In this document: positions 31,991 through 45,900 of the stretch, piece after piece
How the letters are laid out: the number at the start of each line of letters is the position of its first letter
Position numbering within the stretch: position 1 is the stretch's first letter
Source of the DNA: Siphonodentalium dalli
Taxonomy: Eukaryota; Mollusca; Scaphopoda; Gadilida; Siphonodentaliidae
DNA: 64,000 bases
NCBI GenBank assembly: GCA_032622095.1
Contig: CP136064.1
Span: 217,384,205 to 217,448,204 of the forward strand
Direction of reading: 5' to 3'
The notes under the pieces: model-generated
Seen by the model: only the letters and a program-made list of their open reading frames with translations
What the model was told of the DNA's origin: nothing
Database searches by the model: none
Program-made: the position numbers and the translations under genes

Positions 31991-33025
31991 TATGTCTTGA
32001 GCATTTGTTATAACTTATTCCCACCTTTCTGTCATCATGCATGCTTAAAAACACCTACTGTGGAAAACATATTCACATAAAATATATTTCAAATCATATG
32101 CAATGTTACACAGCATTTGTAGCAAAGTTCCCATTACAAGAATCTCAGTAAACATGTGGGAAGGAATTCTTCTTGTATTCTGATTATTAGATCTGCTTGA
32201 ACAAGTTGTATCTATTGCTATGTTGTTTGTGTATAATGGGGTATACTGCTGTTATTTAAAATATTTCCACCATAATGCAATGGGAGCCTATTTTCAATTG
32301 ATTTACCTCATGAATTTCACATTAACTGAATCCAAAGAAGCAATGTCTCCCATCAGCGTAACATACTTTTATTCTGGTTATAGATTAAAGATCTAAAATG
32401 TTTCTGGAACAAGTAACCATCGCAATTGAAAAGAACATCTCTTCACAAAAAGCTAAAAATTCTTGATGTCTTTCTTAATTAGATTGATTCACTATCATAT
32501 TAGTAAAACTGTGGATCTGTTTATCATTTTAATAAGGCCAAACTTTTTTATTTTACTGCTTTACGGATCCGCTGACCCTGTTTCTGTGGCCGGACAAGGA
32601 AATAAAAATCAAATATAATTTTTATTTTTATTTTCACAGCCGACAACTGTTTCTGCTTATCAGTAACAAATTATCTAACCACATTTCACTGATTAAAGAT
32701 GCCTAGGACACACAAACTTGAGATAGCTGTGGCTTTAATTACTTTTAACTACATCCCAGTTGAAAACTGAGAAGTCAGCTTGAGTTTAAATGCGTCAGCC
32801 ACCAAGATACCTGTATGCTTTCTATAAATCTTGACATCTCTTTAAAACTTTAAATGGCCTTTAGAATACATTTTGTATTCCTGGGAATTTATGGTGATCT
32901 TTATGACTGAAGACCAATAACAATCCACAAGGTTTCTTAGATAGGAATGACAAACTAATGAGTATGTGGGTTTGCTCAAGTTACACATTCACTTTTTATC
33001 ACTACCACTGATCTCACCATTCCCA
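31991..33025. other. Downstream of GUSB, no gene recognised
   Basis: AT-rich. A weak inverted pair links 32536-32566 ('ggccaaacttttttatttta') with 33521-33549 ('ataaaaaagtttggcc'), which suggests a degenerate element spanning 32536-33549. AATAAA at 32601 might serve a long GUSB 3' UTR. Confidence 0.4.
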
Positions 33026-33262
33026 TCTCTATACTAAATACTCATTGACCAGACAAGTAGATTCCTTAGGAAATGTTCAGATAATAAGTTCAATAAGTTC
33101 TAAACTTATTATCTGAACATTTCCCACCAACTAATGGGAATCCTTCTGCAAATATATTATCTGTCGGCTACTTAGTTTTCCATGAATCCATCCAGATGAA
33201 TAATGGACATTTTCAATGTATACATTATAAGTGAATGGGGGAGTCCATTTATTCAATAATGT
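33026..33262. mobile_element. 'ggaaatgttcag' hairpin MITE, copy 5
   Basis: Runs from 'ctatactaaatactcattg' to 'gagtccatttattcaat'. It contains the paired arms 'aaatgttcagataataagtt' and 'aacttattatctgaacattt' near 33070-33125. Confidence 0.7.
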
Positions 33263-33893
33263 TGAACAAAAACAAACTCTTTATTTCTGGATTTTTTCAA
33301 TATTATTCAATAATCTGAGCTATGTTTCAAATAATAGTGCTGGATTTGAATTTTGTGATATACATCCAAAAAGTGTTCTCTATAAATGACTGACAGAGAA
33401 TTATAAAGACACAGTTACCACCTTAGCGCCGGAATGTCCAAAAAAAAAAAATGATTCAAGCATTTTTATTTTTATTTTTTTGTCCGACCGACCCTACCAA
33501 AACAAGGTTAAAAAAATCTGTAAAGCAGAAAAATAAAAAAGTTTGGCCTATGGCAATCATATTTTATGGTAGTAACAATATACAATGCACATTTCTTGTG
33601 CTTTGTAGTTTTAATAAAACCATAGTCTCATTGGAAAGACTGATTAAATTTTCCCTAGGTTACTTACTTTGGAGTTAATTCCACTAAAGTGGAAGGCATG
33701 CATAATAAGTTTTCATCTTTTTACGGAATTTTATTGATTTATTTTTGGTATTAAAGAGCTCTTTCCATCAATGTATCACATTATTATAATCAATAAATTT
33801 GAAAAATGATCAAGGAAATATGGGTTGATACAAAAATCGGACTTGGCACTGAAAGGGTTAAAGCCCCATTTCCAAACGAGAAGTGAAATCTCC
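33263..33893. other. Non-coding, nothing firm
   Basis: Holds the right part of the weak 32536-33549 inverted pair and AT-rich sequence. No exon was recognised. Confidence 0.4.
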
Positions 33894-34162
33894 CTAAACC
33901 TTTCTCTTCCATGACTGGAGCTTCCTGAAATTTTGCAAAAACCCTGTGCCAATGCATTCTCTTAAATATGCGAGTCTCCCATAAGGAGCCTTGCATATAT
34001 AAGAGAATACATTGGCCTAACAATATTTACCTTCACCTTGTAAGCCAGCGCATTCTCTTATATATGCGAGGCTCCCAATGGGAGACTCGCATATATGAGA
34101 GAATGCACTTGCACAGGATCTTTAATGCTGCACCAGCGCAGTTCCCGTCATGAAAGGGTTAA
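33894..34162 (+). mobile_element. Double-hairpin TTAACCCTT element, copy C
   Basis: Same orientation and interior as copy A (25801-26062): 'ttccatgactggagcttcct', two 'gcattctcttaaatatgcg' hairpins and the spacer 'taacaatatttaccttcacc', ending 'catgaaagggttaa'. The left TTAA is degraded. Confidence 0.75.
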
Positions 34163-34561
34163 ATATGTCTCCTATGTTCCTATGATACATGTATTACAAC
34201 CCATGACAATTCTGATGATTAGTCTCCTATCAGTTGATCAGTATAATGAATTACCGGTATGTCTTCATAAGACTGTATTGTTATTCCTCATACCAAAATG
34301 ACCCCCCCACCCTCCCAAATATCTTCAGGGGACTATCAACAGAATATTATGATATAGTTTTCAATGTCCTTTTGTCCTAATTCTTGTGTCAAAATTAATT
34401 TGGTATTTTTAAATTAACGATCGCATCTTGTCTGATAATGCTGGAGAAAGAAGTTTCTTCTCCCATAACAATCTCTACAAGCTGAGGCATGTATCATGTT
34501 ATAAAAACTTGCTAGCATAACTCATGATGGGGATTGCAAAATATAAATGAATATAGAATTA
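34163..34561. other. Non-coding, nothing recognised
   Basis: AT-rich with a C-rich run near 34302-34313. No exon or repeat family was identified. Confidence 0.4.
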
Positions 34562-34803
34562 TTCAACCCTTTGATGACGGGATGGTGCAGCGTAAAGAAT
34601 TTGTGCCAAAGCATTCTCTTATATATGCGAGTCTCCAATTGGGAGCCTCGCATATCTAAGAGAATTCACTGGCTTACAAGATCAAGGTAAATATTGTTAG
34701 GCCAATGCATTTTCTTACATATGTGAGGCGCCCTATTGGTGACTCGCATATAGAAGAAAATGAATTGGCACAGGGTTTTCACAAAAAATTCAGGAAGGGT
34801 TAA
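34562..34803 (-). mobile_element. Double-hairpin TTAACCCTT element, copy D
   Basis: Opposite orientation to copies A and C. It starts 'ttcaaccctttgatgac', has two diverged hairpins and the spacer 'aaggtaaatattgttaggcc', and ends 'caggaagggttaa'. Confidence 0.7.
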
Positions 34804-35104
34804 AGAATGTTTCAATATTTTGATGAGGTTGTGAGTTCTCTCAGCCTATGTTGTTGATATATATCTTTTTATGTTTTGAAATGAGGAATATATACTTTTC
34901 TAACATCTTGTTTTGTCAATATATTAACAAGGCCAACACAAATTATTACCAAGCCTTCCTTCGGCATTCTTCTCCCCATTTGTTGTGAGGGAGAGTGGAA
35001 GTGCTTTTAACCCTGTCATGCCAATGTATTCTGTTATGTATGCGAGGCTCAAGATTTCCAACTGTTGGTTCTGCACCTGTCAGTGTGTGCATGCGTTGTT
35101 CCTT
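34804..35104. other. Short interval with a truncated double-hairpin remnant
   Basis: At 35009-35053, 'ttaaccctgtcatgccaatg' followed by 'tgtatgcgaggctc' is the first end and half a hairpin of the 34562 family, broken off abruptly. The rest is unassigned. Confidence 0.5.
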
Positions 35105-35640
35105 GCATCCGATGTCTGTTCATCTCATAACTTGAACAGTAGTGCTCAGATCTCAATGTAATTTGGTATGGATGTTCACTACAATGAGGACATTCAGTAG
35201 AGAGTTCAATCATTTTTTTTTTATTTTCCATTCTAGTGTTAATCATCTGTTTATCTGAAAATGTTCTTTTTGGTCCGTCCCGATGTCTGTTCATGTCATA
35301 ACTTCCAACAGTTATGCTCAGATCTCAATGAAAGTTGGTATGGATGTTCACTACTATGAGGACATTCAATAGAGTGTTAATCATTTTGTTCAGATATTCC
35401 ATTCTAGAGTTATTCATCTTTGTTTATCTGGAAATGTTGGCTATTTGGTCCGTCCGTTGTCTGTTCAGGCCATAACTTGAACGGTAATGCTGGAATCTCA
35501 ATGAAATGTGGTATGGATGTTCACCACTATGAGGACAATCAACGACTTGTTAATTTGTTTTGTTTAGGTTTATCGTTCTGTAGTTATTCATCTTTGTTTA
35601 TATAAAAATGCTGATTTTTGGGTCCATCTGTATGAGTATA
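35105..35640. repeat. About 175 bp minisatellite, three copies
   Basis: Monomers start 'gatgtctgttcat' near 35109 and 35282 and 'ttgtctgttcagg' near 35457. Each contains 'ataacttgaacagt', 'ggtatggatgttcacta', 'gaggacattca' and 'attcatctttgtttatct'. Divergence is moderate. Confidence 0.8.
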
Positions 35641-36132
35641 TCAGTCATAGGTTATAGATATGCCCACACTATGTGGTATGCCACAAGGGGGAATGCACCA
35701 GACGACATTCCATCTCTTGTTTCCAACTTGACACCCCCCCCCCCCCCCAAGGTTGGAAAATTTCTGACTAATGATGGCCATTTCAGTCCAAATTTTTACC
35801 AAAAGTAGGAAAATATCCGGCTGTTAGTCTAAAAACAACAAATTTCCCACTAAATATTAATTGGAAAATCAAACTATGAGAAATATTTCAACCTATTTTT
35901 GGTGTGAAATTTCCAACCAACCCCCCCTCCCTTTCGCCGCCAAGTCCGTGATGGTGGATGCTAGCAATAAGTCAATGAGCTCAATAATAACATTTATTAA
36001 AATAAGTAGCATAATTAATGAAAACATTAATTACAACATGATTAATGAAATGACTAAGAGGTCAATTATTGTTTCATAACAATAACCAGGTTGACATTGG
36101 AAACCTTTATAGCACTTTATAACATTTTCACA
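35641..36132. other. Non-coding with a poly-C run
   Basis: A C homopolymer starts near 35733. No exon or repeat family was recognised. Confidence 0.4.
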
Positions 36133-36380
36133 TTAACCCTTTCATGACCGGAGCTGCGCTGGTGCAGCATTAAAGAATCTGTGCCAGTGCATTCTCTTAT
36201 AAATGCGAGTCTCCAATAAGAAGCCTCGCATATATAAGAGAATTCACTGGCTTACAAGGTCAAGATAAATATTGTTAGGCCAATGTATTCTCTTATATAT
36301 GGGAGACTCGCATATATCAGAGAATGCATTGGCACAGGGTTTCAGGAAGTTTTCAGGAAGCTCCAGTCATAGAATGGTTA
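36133..36380 (-). mobile_element. Double-hairpin TTAACCCTT element, copy E
   Basis: Starts TTAACCCTTTCATGACC, contains 'gtgcattctcttataaatgc' and a second collapsed hairpin, and ends 'gtcatagaatggtta'. It lies about 400 bp downstream of the metallophosphoesterase stop codon. Confidence 0.75.
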
Positions 36381-36778
36381 GCCTAATGGTCTGCGACATA
36401 ACAAGCCACTGAAAGGAGATTCCCGTAATATAGAAAACAAGATTTGACTGATGTTAATTGACAACAATATTGTTGGATTTTTTATAAAGACGTTGGAATA
36501 GATATGGGTGCATGAAGAAACTAAGGGTGGGGGGGGGATTCATATTAAGCTTCTAGCTTATAGGATATATTTTTCCCTTCATAGTACAATACTGCATAAC
36601 AATGCTGATGTATCATGTATATCTTGCCATTCTATGAATAACAAAAGCACACTTTGTGCCCCTCCCCTATACATCCCTTGGTGAAGGACATGGGGATCTG
36701 TCCCGGTGCCCCTGGGAGTAGAATTAGAGTGATCATGATTTCCTTATCTATTATTTACCAATATCATTTATTTAAGTT
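36381..36778. other. 3' flank of the metallophosphoesterase gene
   Basis: On the minus strand an AATAAA (36772-36767) lies 7 bases after the stop codon. It could be the poly(A) signal of a very short 3' UTR, but in such AT-rich DNA this is weak. A G-run occurs near 36527-36537. Nothing else was recognised. Confidence 0.35.
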
Positions 36779-36905
36779 TCATATATGGACATCAAAGACA
36801 TTAAGTTTATTATTGCCTAACATAGCAGCATTTGAGAAGGTTGTGTCGCCGATCTTCTTTATTCCATTCCATTGGTGAACATGACCAAACATGTGGATCT
36901 TTGGT
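36779..36905 (-). CDS. Metallophosphoesterase last exon (residues 218-259)
   Basis: On the minus strand it follows 'gtttcag' (acceptor 36906-36908) and reads PKIHMFGHVHQWNG, then FSNAAMLGNNKLNVFDVHI and TGA. GHVH is the last metal-binding motif of the fold, and the phase matches the upstream donor exactly. It was missed as a long frame because it is only 127 bp. Confidence 0.9.
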
Positions 36906-39900
36906 CTGAAACAAAAAGAGAATGAGATTTAATTACAAAGACTAACTGACTATTTCCAGATTTTTTTCAGGTGTGTTATCTTTGGATTAAACAATATTCC
37001 CACTGAGGTTCGAATCAAAAGAAATTTTGATTATTAAATTATCAAGTGTATTAAGAAGTCCTGGAATCTGCCTATGTTATGAAATTATCAATGTTTTCTT
37101 TACTTTTAAGTCAATTTTATTGTTGCACTATTTTGTTGAATCAGAATAATTTGGGTCCAGTAAAAAGTCTAATCTAAAGAAGACATAACCAAAATACAAG
37201 TCAAAATTTAAATTACATGCACAGTAATATATGTAAAATCATTAAATATTTGTATTAGTACATCCAGTGGTTTAAAGATCTACAGAACAAAACTACACAC
37301 AAAAACAAACAGAATATAATTGCAATTATGAAAAAGGACGGTTGATAAAAAATACAGTATTTTTAGGCCAGGCAAATATGGACATAGGTGTCGCCTGGAG
37401 AGGGAATTTATGAGACCTACATTTTTGGTTAGCATAAATACTAAACTTTCAGAATCCGTATGTTGGATTTGTCAGATAGGCAGATTTTTTCTCTACGCGT
37501 GGTTTTCTTGAGGCACTCGATGAAAAAATCGGCCATTTTTTAAATAAAGCCGACATTTTTGACAGAGCATTTTCACACATTTTGAGAAGAAATATTCGTC
37601 CAATTTTGATACCTGAGGGTGGGGCGATAACCAGAGTAGGGTAAAACATGTAACCATTGAATCTCGGAATTGCAGTCATGACGTCATGTGACGTCAAATA
37701 ATATTTTGGGTGAGACAAATATGATTCACGCACAGCGTTGACTTTCGTTTCTTTTAAATCATAAAGTAAGACCGGTATGCCACATTGTTTTATACCATGG
37801 GAAACTACTGCCAATTGGTTATATTTGGTATATAACTTATCGCTGCAGGCCGCATTATTTTTTATCAGATGCAGAAAAATCAACCCTCCCCCCCTAAAGT
37901 TAAGATGCGCCATGCTGTGGTATAAGGCACATATAACTCACGGTTACACGTCAACAGGCTTAATCAACACAACGGCCGTTGAAATTCTGCTAAAGAATGT
38001 AATAATATATAAGTTTCTGTCTACAAACTCGAACATTAACGTAGAAATAATATATAATGTACCACCAGACCCGAAATTTTAATGAATTTTATAATTTTTC
38101 CTAAAAAATGATATAAAACGCGTTTTTTTTATTTTCTGGAAGCGAAAAAAAAGAAAATAATTAGTAAGGGTGGAGATAATTGGTGTATACTGCAATTTCA
38201 TTCCGCCTTCGATTAAAAAATGACATACTAACCCAAAATGGCTGCCACAATATAGGTGGAAATTGTGAAATATGTAAGAACACACAATTACTTGCTTAAA
38301 TGGTTTACCTAACAAAGCGGCCGTTGATGAACTGCTAAACTATAGTTTAAGGTATATATTCCGATCTACAAACTCGAACAATAAAGTGAAAATATTACAC
38401 AGTGCACCTCCTGGCACACAATTTGGATAAAATTTAGGCATTTTTCTCCAAAAATAACCTAAAGCCATTGTTGTCATCTTATCGGAAGCCATAAAGTGCA
38501 GAATGTATCGTGGCGGAAATGTTTGGTGTGTAAGATAATTCAATGTCGTTTTTGGATTACAAAATGGCTTACTAACCCCAAGATGGCTGCCAATATGGTG
38601 GTCAGAATAAATGGTGAAATATGTCATGTTTCACTTTTATCGCCGTCATTGCGGCCATCTAATGTCTCACACAACCCAAAGTATTATATTCATGTTACTC
38701 CGGGACATCATGATGCGCAATTCTATTTAAAATTGCCACCTGAATGGTGCCCTTTATTGACGAGTCTTGCATTCATGAGCATTCGTGCTCAAGTAATCCG
38801 TGTCCCTTGAAATAGGTGGCAATTTGAGCGAGGTATGAACAGGATTGTTTAAAACGAAGAACCGAGTAATACATTGAATGCCTGATTGTTATTTATGCCA
38901 GTCACCTTTGACATAAACAATATGAAATTACTTAAACCAGATAATGGAAGGTCAATCTTTCTCAATGAATATTATTCCAAGTGCTACCAGATATGATGGT
39001 ACATATGAGGTGGATATGTCGTGGATACCATTATCGAAGTCTGGGCTAGATGGTGTTGATGCGGGTTCACACTCCGACTTGATTGGGCGAAAATTAGGAC
39101 CGATTTTAAAGCTAGATGTGAGATAAGGAACATATCATTGTGCCATCCGATCAATACATGACCACTTCGATAAGAAATGATAATTTGTTCACACTCACTG
39201 CAGCAACCACATTTGAAGCAATGATTTTGATTCTGAGTCAGTGCCTCCATTAATATGTTATATATACAATGCATAATTGCTGCACAATAGCGTCGATCCA
39301 CAGAAGACGGCCGTGCTAACACAGAGTGAATTTTTCCAGACCTTAAATCACCATCGCCGCTTTCATTGACTGGTGTCCAATAACGCAAAGAAGATGAGAT
39401 TCAGAAAAAGATAGCGCTCGTCGTACAAAATTAGTTTAGATTTTGCATCTTCCGAAAAATGATCTGATCAGTGATAAACATAAGATTAGTCATGTCCAGA
39501 ATGAGAATCCCTCCTGTGTGTCTAACTTAATTATGTAGTTTCTGTTGAACAAGATCGCCACGAAGGACCGCTTTATTTGCAATATATGAAAGCGATAACC
39601 TTCAGAAATATCAAATGTTGTTTCCAACCTGGTGCAAAAGTAAACTTGTCTACGTTATGTTACATCTGAACTGGTCATATTCAGACCAGGAGACCTGCTG
39701 CTGTTGCAAGTAAAACCCATGTCATTAATGTATCAATCGGGCTGTATTCAATATTCGTATTTACAGGCAACTCCGGCGGAAAACAATTTGGAGAATAAAT
39801 CCTCGTCCCCATATAGTCCCGATTTTACAAAGACATATGCATGTATTCCCCACACGCTGTTCACTAAATACTAAACTACAGCTATCGTGTCCAGTTACTG

Positions 39901-42900
39901 ATTTCGCTCAGCACAATCGGAGTTGCTATGGGTGAGTTATCGTATATCAGATTCTGGTCTGCACAGAAGCTGTTGCTATATGTCATTTCTGAGATGCAGC
40001 GACAAATTACACCAAGACTCGTGATCCCATTTGGTTTTACCCATTTGTACATCAAACACTACCACAATATAATATCAGGATACGCACTATACACACGGTC
40101 TACTCACGTCGCGCATAATGTGTTAACTATAGATACATTTGAATTTAACTGTAACACATCTGGCGTTAGATATGACGTGTTGGTGGAATTATAATGCTTT
40201 AATCATGAACGGCCATAATCAAAATATGGTATGTTTTCAGACATCCGACCTGCTGGCATCAGCAGGTCCCTAACCGCATTACTTTTGGACTTATCTAGAA
40301 AGTTATTATACGCTTCCTGGTATCAACCTGTGTATGGCATGTATACAAATAATTGAAATTGTCGTCCTTTTCATTTTGGTGTCATAATGAGCTAAGACTT
40401 ACACTGGGATACCAAAAAGTCCTAAATGTATCAGTCTACATGATAAAACTCCATGCCAATACTCTGATCTATATGCTGTTTTCTGAATGTACAGCCTTCC
40501 AGAAGTAGTCCTACCTACTCATCAGCATAGAAAGATATGGGTAATATGACTGTTCATCTAGCATGGGATAACTGTCCATATTTGTGGTATATCGTCTTAC
40601 AAGCAATTGTTCAGCCACTTCTGGAAATCACGAGTGCACATGGGGTGACACGAGACTCCAGTACCATACTATACAAAGTAACATACAATCGAAATATATA
40701 GGGACATAGTTTGAGTTTTATGTGATTTACCACATCGCTGGTATTTTCTTTGTTGGAAATGTCCCTTAGAGCCTTGACTTTGCTTTGCAACTTATCTACT
40801 GCTAGTACAAGCAAATACCTCCCACCCGCTAAGCAGCTGACAAACTACAAGAGGAAAATCAACCAGGTTTCCATCTCCTTGTTTGCGAAATATGTGTCAT
40901 GGAAAGTAATCCGGTAAATGTTAGAATTCAACGAGTCTATTGCGTGATGATGAAACTGAACGAACCTGTATGATGTGACGGTTTGATAATTTGCTGGATA
41001 TGTCCTCTTGCGGACTGGGCAGCAAATGCTATTGGTCAATGAGATCCATTTATACTTACTTTTAGAACGGTATACATGAGACCCAATGTATCAGTAGCTC
41101 CGTTCTTGTAACCACGCCTCGTTGATAGAGGGTAACTAACGATTCGTATCAATATGAGTTATTTGATGAGATATGTATCCGAATTGGTTAATTGGTTAAT
41201 TCTGTTATTCGCGGTCGCATTTTGTTACAAATAGCCATAGAGAGTGCCAAGTATACTTAAATGTCGTGTTAGATTTAATATAACCTACACAATTCCCTTA
41301 TTCTTTTCGCAAAGATAGTCAGACAGCCATCTGCCTTAAATCAATCATGTTTATGGTGAAATAATTTGCACGAAATGCCACCGATTTCGAAGAACAAATC
41401 TTACTTGAGCGCGAATGAACGTAAAATATGTCAATCATCTCACTCGTGGGTACCAATCTGGTTGTCATTGCAATAGAACTGACCAATGTTACGTCCTAGT
41501 ATTGCAAAATGATATGAATATAATAGGACTATTTAGTGTAGTGACTTACCGGTAGCGTTTTTTGTGGAACGGACAGGCCAAAAGTGCCATTTTTTTATAT
41601 TTTGTCAAGTTATGTGTGCTCTTTCAGAAAGTGAACTAGAAACAGGTTTCTGATCAATATTAACCCTTGTTTCCAGTATAAATCCAAGATGTCGGTCAAT
41701 TTCAATCATTATTTCACACTGACTTTCCAAATGGTATAAAAATTTGAGGCGCATGCATAATAAAGGCGTCATTCAACCTGACATTGTCATATTTTGAAGA
41801 TAGTAGCAACCCATGCTGACCAAATTGGAAATTTATCACTTTTTGTACCAAAAACATGCAATTTTGTCATATAATCATTCTCATTTCAATTATTTCGGAA
41901 TAATAAACAGACAATTTCTCAAAAATGTTTCAGTGTAGATCAAAGGTTAAGGTCTTAGCATTTTTGGACATGTATACTCTAATCAAAACATACAATATCT
42001 AGGACACATTCTTAACCGTATTTTAGAAATTTTGGATTATGTTACCCCTCACCCCAAAAATCATGAAATATTGTTTTTGTGATAAGCATCCGATAGAACA
42101 TGGAAGAGAATCTATAAAGGACACTATTTGATCACATTTCTAAATACTGCAATGGCAATTACATACACAATGACCAAAGTTGAAATATAACATCTTTTTC
42201 GACAAAACATATGCAATTTTGTAAGAAAATCCTCGTCATTTCAAATATTTTGGTCCAATAAATGGTCATTTACTCATAGGATATTTGCGATAGTTCAGTG
42301 TTCGGTCTTATATGTTTTGGACATATATACTGAAAACGATGAATACATTGTATGTGTTTAATATGTAACAACGTTTCAGAAAACTTGGTTTATTTTACCC
42401 CTCACCCCAAAAATCACGAAAATGTGACTTGTTGTAAGGATTCAATAAATCTTTGGTTAAATCTTATAAAATGAGTTTGTCGATCACAATTCATCATATA
42501 TTATAATGTAACAATCTCATTGTCAGTATACTGTTGAAATTAACAATTGTATGCCTAATAACAATTTATTTGATCATTTCAAATATGTTCAACCAATAGA
42601 ATGGCAATATGCAATAATATACAATAAGCGGTCTTAAAAGTTTCGAAAATGAACATCCAATATATATACAACACATATAAGGGTATATACATGTAATGTT
42701 TTGGTGAAATAAAAAAAAAATAAAAGAATCTATAATACCATTAATTGATATATTTGACCCAATATCATTGACTTATGTAATCTAGCATTCAAGAGGGGTG
42801 TATATATAGATATGCATTTCAGGTCACAACTTTAAATTGTCAATCAATAATACACATAAAGATGGCCTAGCTATCTTTGTTTATAGTGTGTTCTTAAATT

Positions 42901-45900
42901 CATGTTTGTTATGTTATATAACTATAATGTTCACAGACTGATAATACCAGCTGATAGATAGCAACTCAAAGATTGTCATGTTATAATCACCGCTGCCTGC
43001 GTTTATACGTTGAACAAATATTTTAAGCACACAATTACATCTACATAACTCTGTGTATGGTAAATCAGCATTTTCACATTTGCATCTGTTACAAGTTTGT
43101 GATTTGCAACAACACTTAATGAGTTCTGAGCACACAACTGCAGCTTGGCATGACATAAGTGTACCACAATCCCAGTCTGAGTAAACTCATACCTAAATAT
43201 TCATTACAACATTTCAAATATATATAGAGTCGACGTTCACCCAGACTGCCACAATCCTACCTGGTAGGCAGCTCGTTTCATATGTCCCACACCACATATA
43301 TATGACAGTAACACTTCTTAGTCTGTAGAGTAGAAACTTCATTAGTGACTGGGCGTAATCATTAAAAGTAGATACTATATCGCAGATACAATCATATCCA
43401 CAAGAACGCCTCCATCAAATATCTTGCACTGAACATTTTTAGGTGGGTCCGATATATCTCCAATTGCTTTCCGGATACATCCCAGCAAATCAGATTGTGT
43501 CCCCTTGAATTTATCTCCCGTTGATAAGGCGGGGGAAATAGCCGACTCTCATGAGAGAAAAACACATCTGGTTCGGGGAGTTGTAGCCATCTCGTTATTG
43601 TTGATGAGCTCTCTGTTAAACCTATCAATGCTCCATTTCCTTTCAATTTGATGTTCTCCTGTTCCTGCACTTGATCGTTTGGAATAGTTGATTTTTTGAA
43701 CTGCCCAAATGTTGTTCGAACACACTATTACAAGAAATAAAATATTGGAAGTACGTGCAAGATATTTTATGGAGGCGTTCTTGTGCATATAATTGTGCCT
43801 GCGATAAGATCTACATATACTTATAATTATTACACAGTCACCAATGAAGTTTCTACTCTACAAACTAAGAAGTGTTAATGTCATGTGTGTTGTGTTGGAT
43901 AGGTATTTTGAAGGCAGCACAAAAGGCAGCACTAATGAGAATCGTGGTATAGGTCTTGGACGAAAAGTTGGTGGCCAAACTAAGATTAAAAAAAAATGGA
44001 ACGACTTCCTCCGTCATTCTGACAATAAGCTTGAACTTTTTGTATTCCTGACAAGTAATGCGTCAGAACATGATGATAAAGTGTTAAACATGACAGAATG
44101 TTAGTCAACTCTCAAAATAGCAAATTCTTCCTAGTAAATCTTGAGACACTGTTGTCAGGAGGAAGCCGATATTAGAATTGTGCCGCACATTATCCATGCG
44201 CTTTCTTGTGGGCTGACGACCATCCATGCTCGGATTGTTGACACAGATGTCCTGTTAATGGTCATCGGTCTGTTTTCAAAGTTTACGGATGCTAACAGTG
44301 GTGGTGATACATGTGTTTCTCTAGGAACAGGCAAAACTAAAACATTGTACCATGACAACAGCACATTTTCCGCTCTGGGCGATGACAATTGTTATCACTA
44401 CCCAATTTTCATTCGATATCTGGTTTTGATACCACTTTGTTCTTCCATATAAAGGGCAGAAAAAGTTTCTGGATAGCATGGAAATATTATCCCGTTATCA
44501 CAGATACATGTATATTTCTTCTATAGGCGAATCAATCTTTTATTCAACTAGATTCGTCCTCATATATTTTCAAAGAACTCGAACGTTTCATTACCATTAA
44601 TTATAATAAAGGTTGTCAAAAGTTGCTGATAACGAGGCATATGAAGAGAATTCTCCAAAACTTGTCGTAAAAAGGGGCCCTAATACAGCATATGAAATGA
44701 GCCATATACCAGGCAGGATTGTGGTACACTTGTCATTACATAAACAATTCCAATACATGGCCCGCATGACTGGGAATGGACAGTTGAAGATCATGGATGT
44801 AAACCATTGTGGACTACATTACCAGAAGCTGCAGCTGCGTGTTCAGAACTCATCAAGTGTTGTTGCAAATCCCAAAACTTGTAACAGGTGCAAATGTGCA
44901 ATAGCTGATTTACCATGCTCATAATTATGCAGTTGTAATTGTGATATTAAGAATGCCTAAAATATTTGTTATCAACATGGTATCAATGTATCAACATGGT
45001 CACCGGTGATTATAACATGACAATCTATGAGTTGCTTTTTATCTGCTGGTATGATCAGACTGTGCACATTATAGTTATACAGGTACAACATAACAAACGT
45101 GAATTTAAGAACAGAGTATAATCAAAGATAGACCATCTTTATGTTATGTGTATTAATGATAGACAAATTAAAGTTGTGATCTGAACTACATGTCTATATA
45201 TACCCCCTCTTGTATGCTACATTTGTAGATTATATAAGTCAAAACCTTCAAATTATTTATGGTATAATAGATTTTTTGAATTTTATTCTATTTCACCAAG
45301 ACATGACATGTATACACCTTTAAATGTGTTGTATTCGACAGTCATTTTCGAAACTTTCAAGGTGCATGTGGTATACGATCTTGGGAAATGTTTGAGAAAT
45401 TGCCCATATATTGGTTGAAAATATTTGAAATGATGGTTATTTTACCTTAAAATATAGCTGTTATTTAGGCATACAATTGTAAATTTAAACAGTATACTGT
45501 CAATAAGATTGTTACATAACAATATATGACTAATTGTCATCGACAAACGCACTATATAAGATTTAACCAAAGATTTATTGAATCTTTACAACCAAGTCAC
45601 ATTTTCGTTATTTTTGGGGTGAGGGGTAACATAAACCAAATTTTCTGAAACGTTGTTACATATTAACCACAGAAAATGTACTCATTGTTTTCAGTATATA
45701 TGTCCAAAACATTTAAGACCAAACATTTTGAACTATCGCAAATATCCTATGTGTAAATGACCATTTATTGGACCAAAATATTTGAATTGACGAGGATTTT
45801 CTTACCAAATTGCATATTTTAGTTGAAAAAGTTGTAAATTTCAACTTTGGTCATTGTGTGTGTAATTTCAATTACAGTATTTAGAAATGTGATCGAATAG

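Noticed and set aside
38984-39388. 134-residue minus-strand frame with CFKCGCCSECEQ
   Set aside because: The Cys cluster is short and does not match the Cys-rich tail of the element gene; no wider similarity is recognised.
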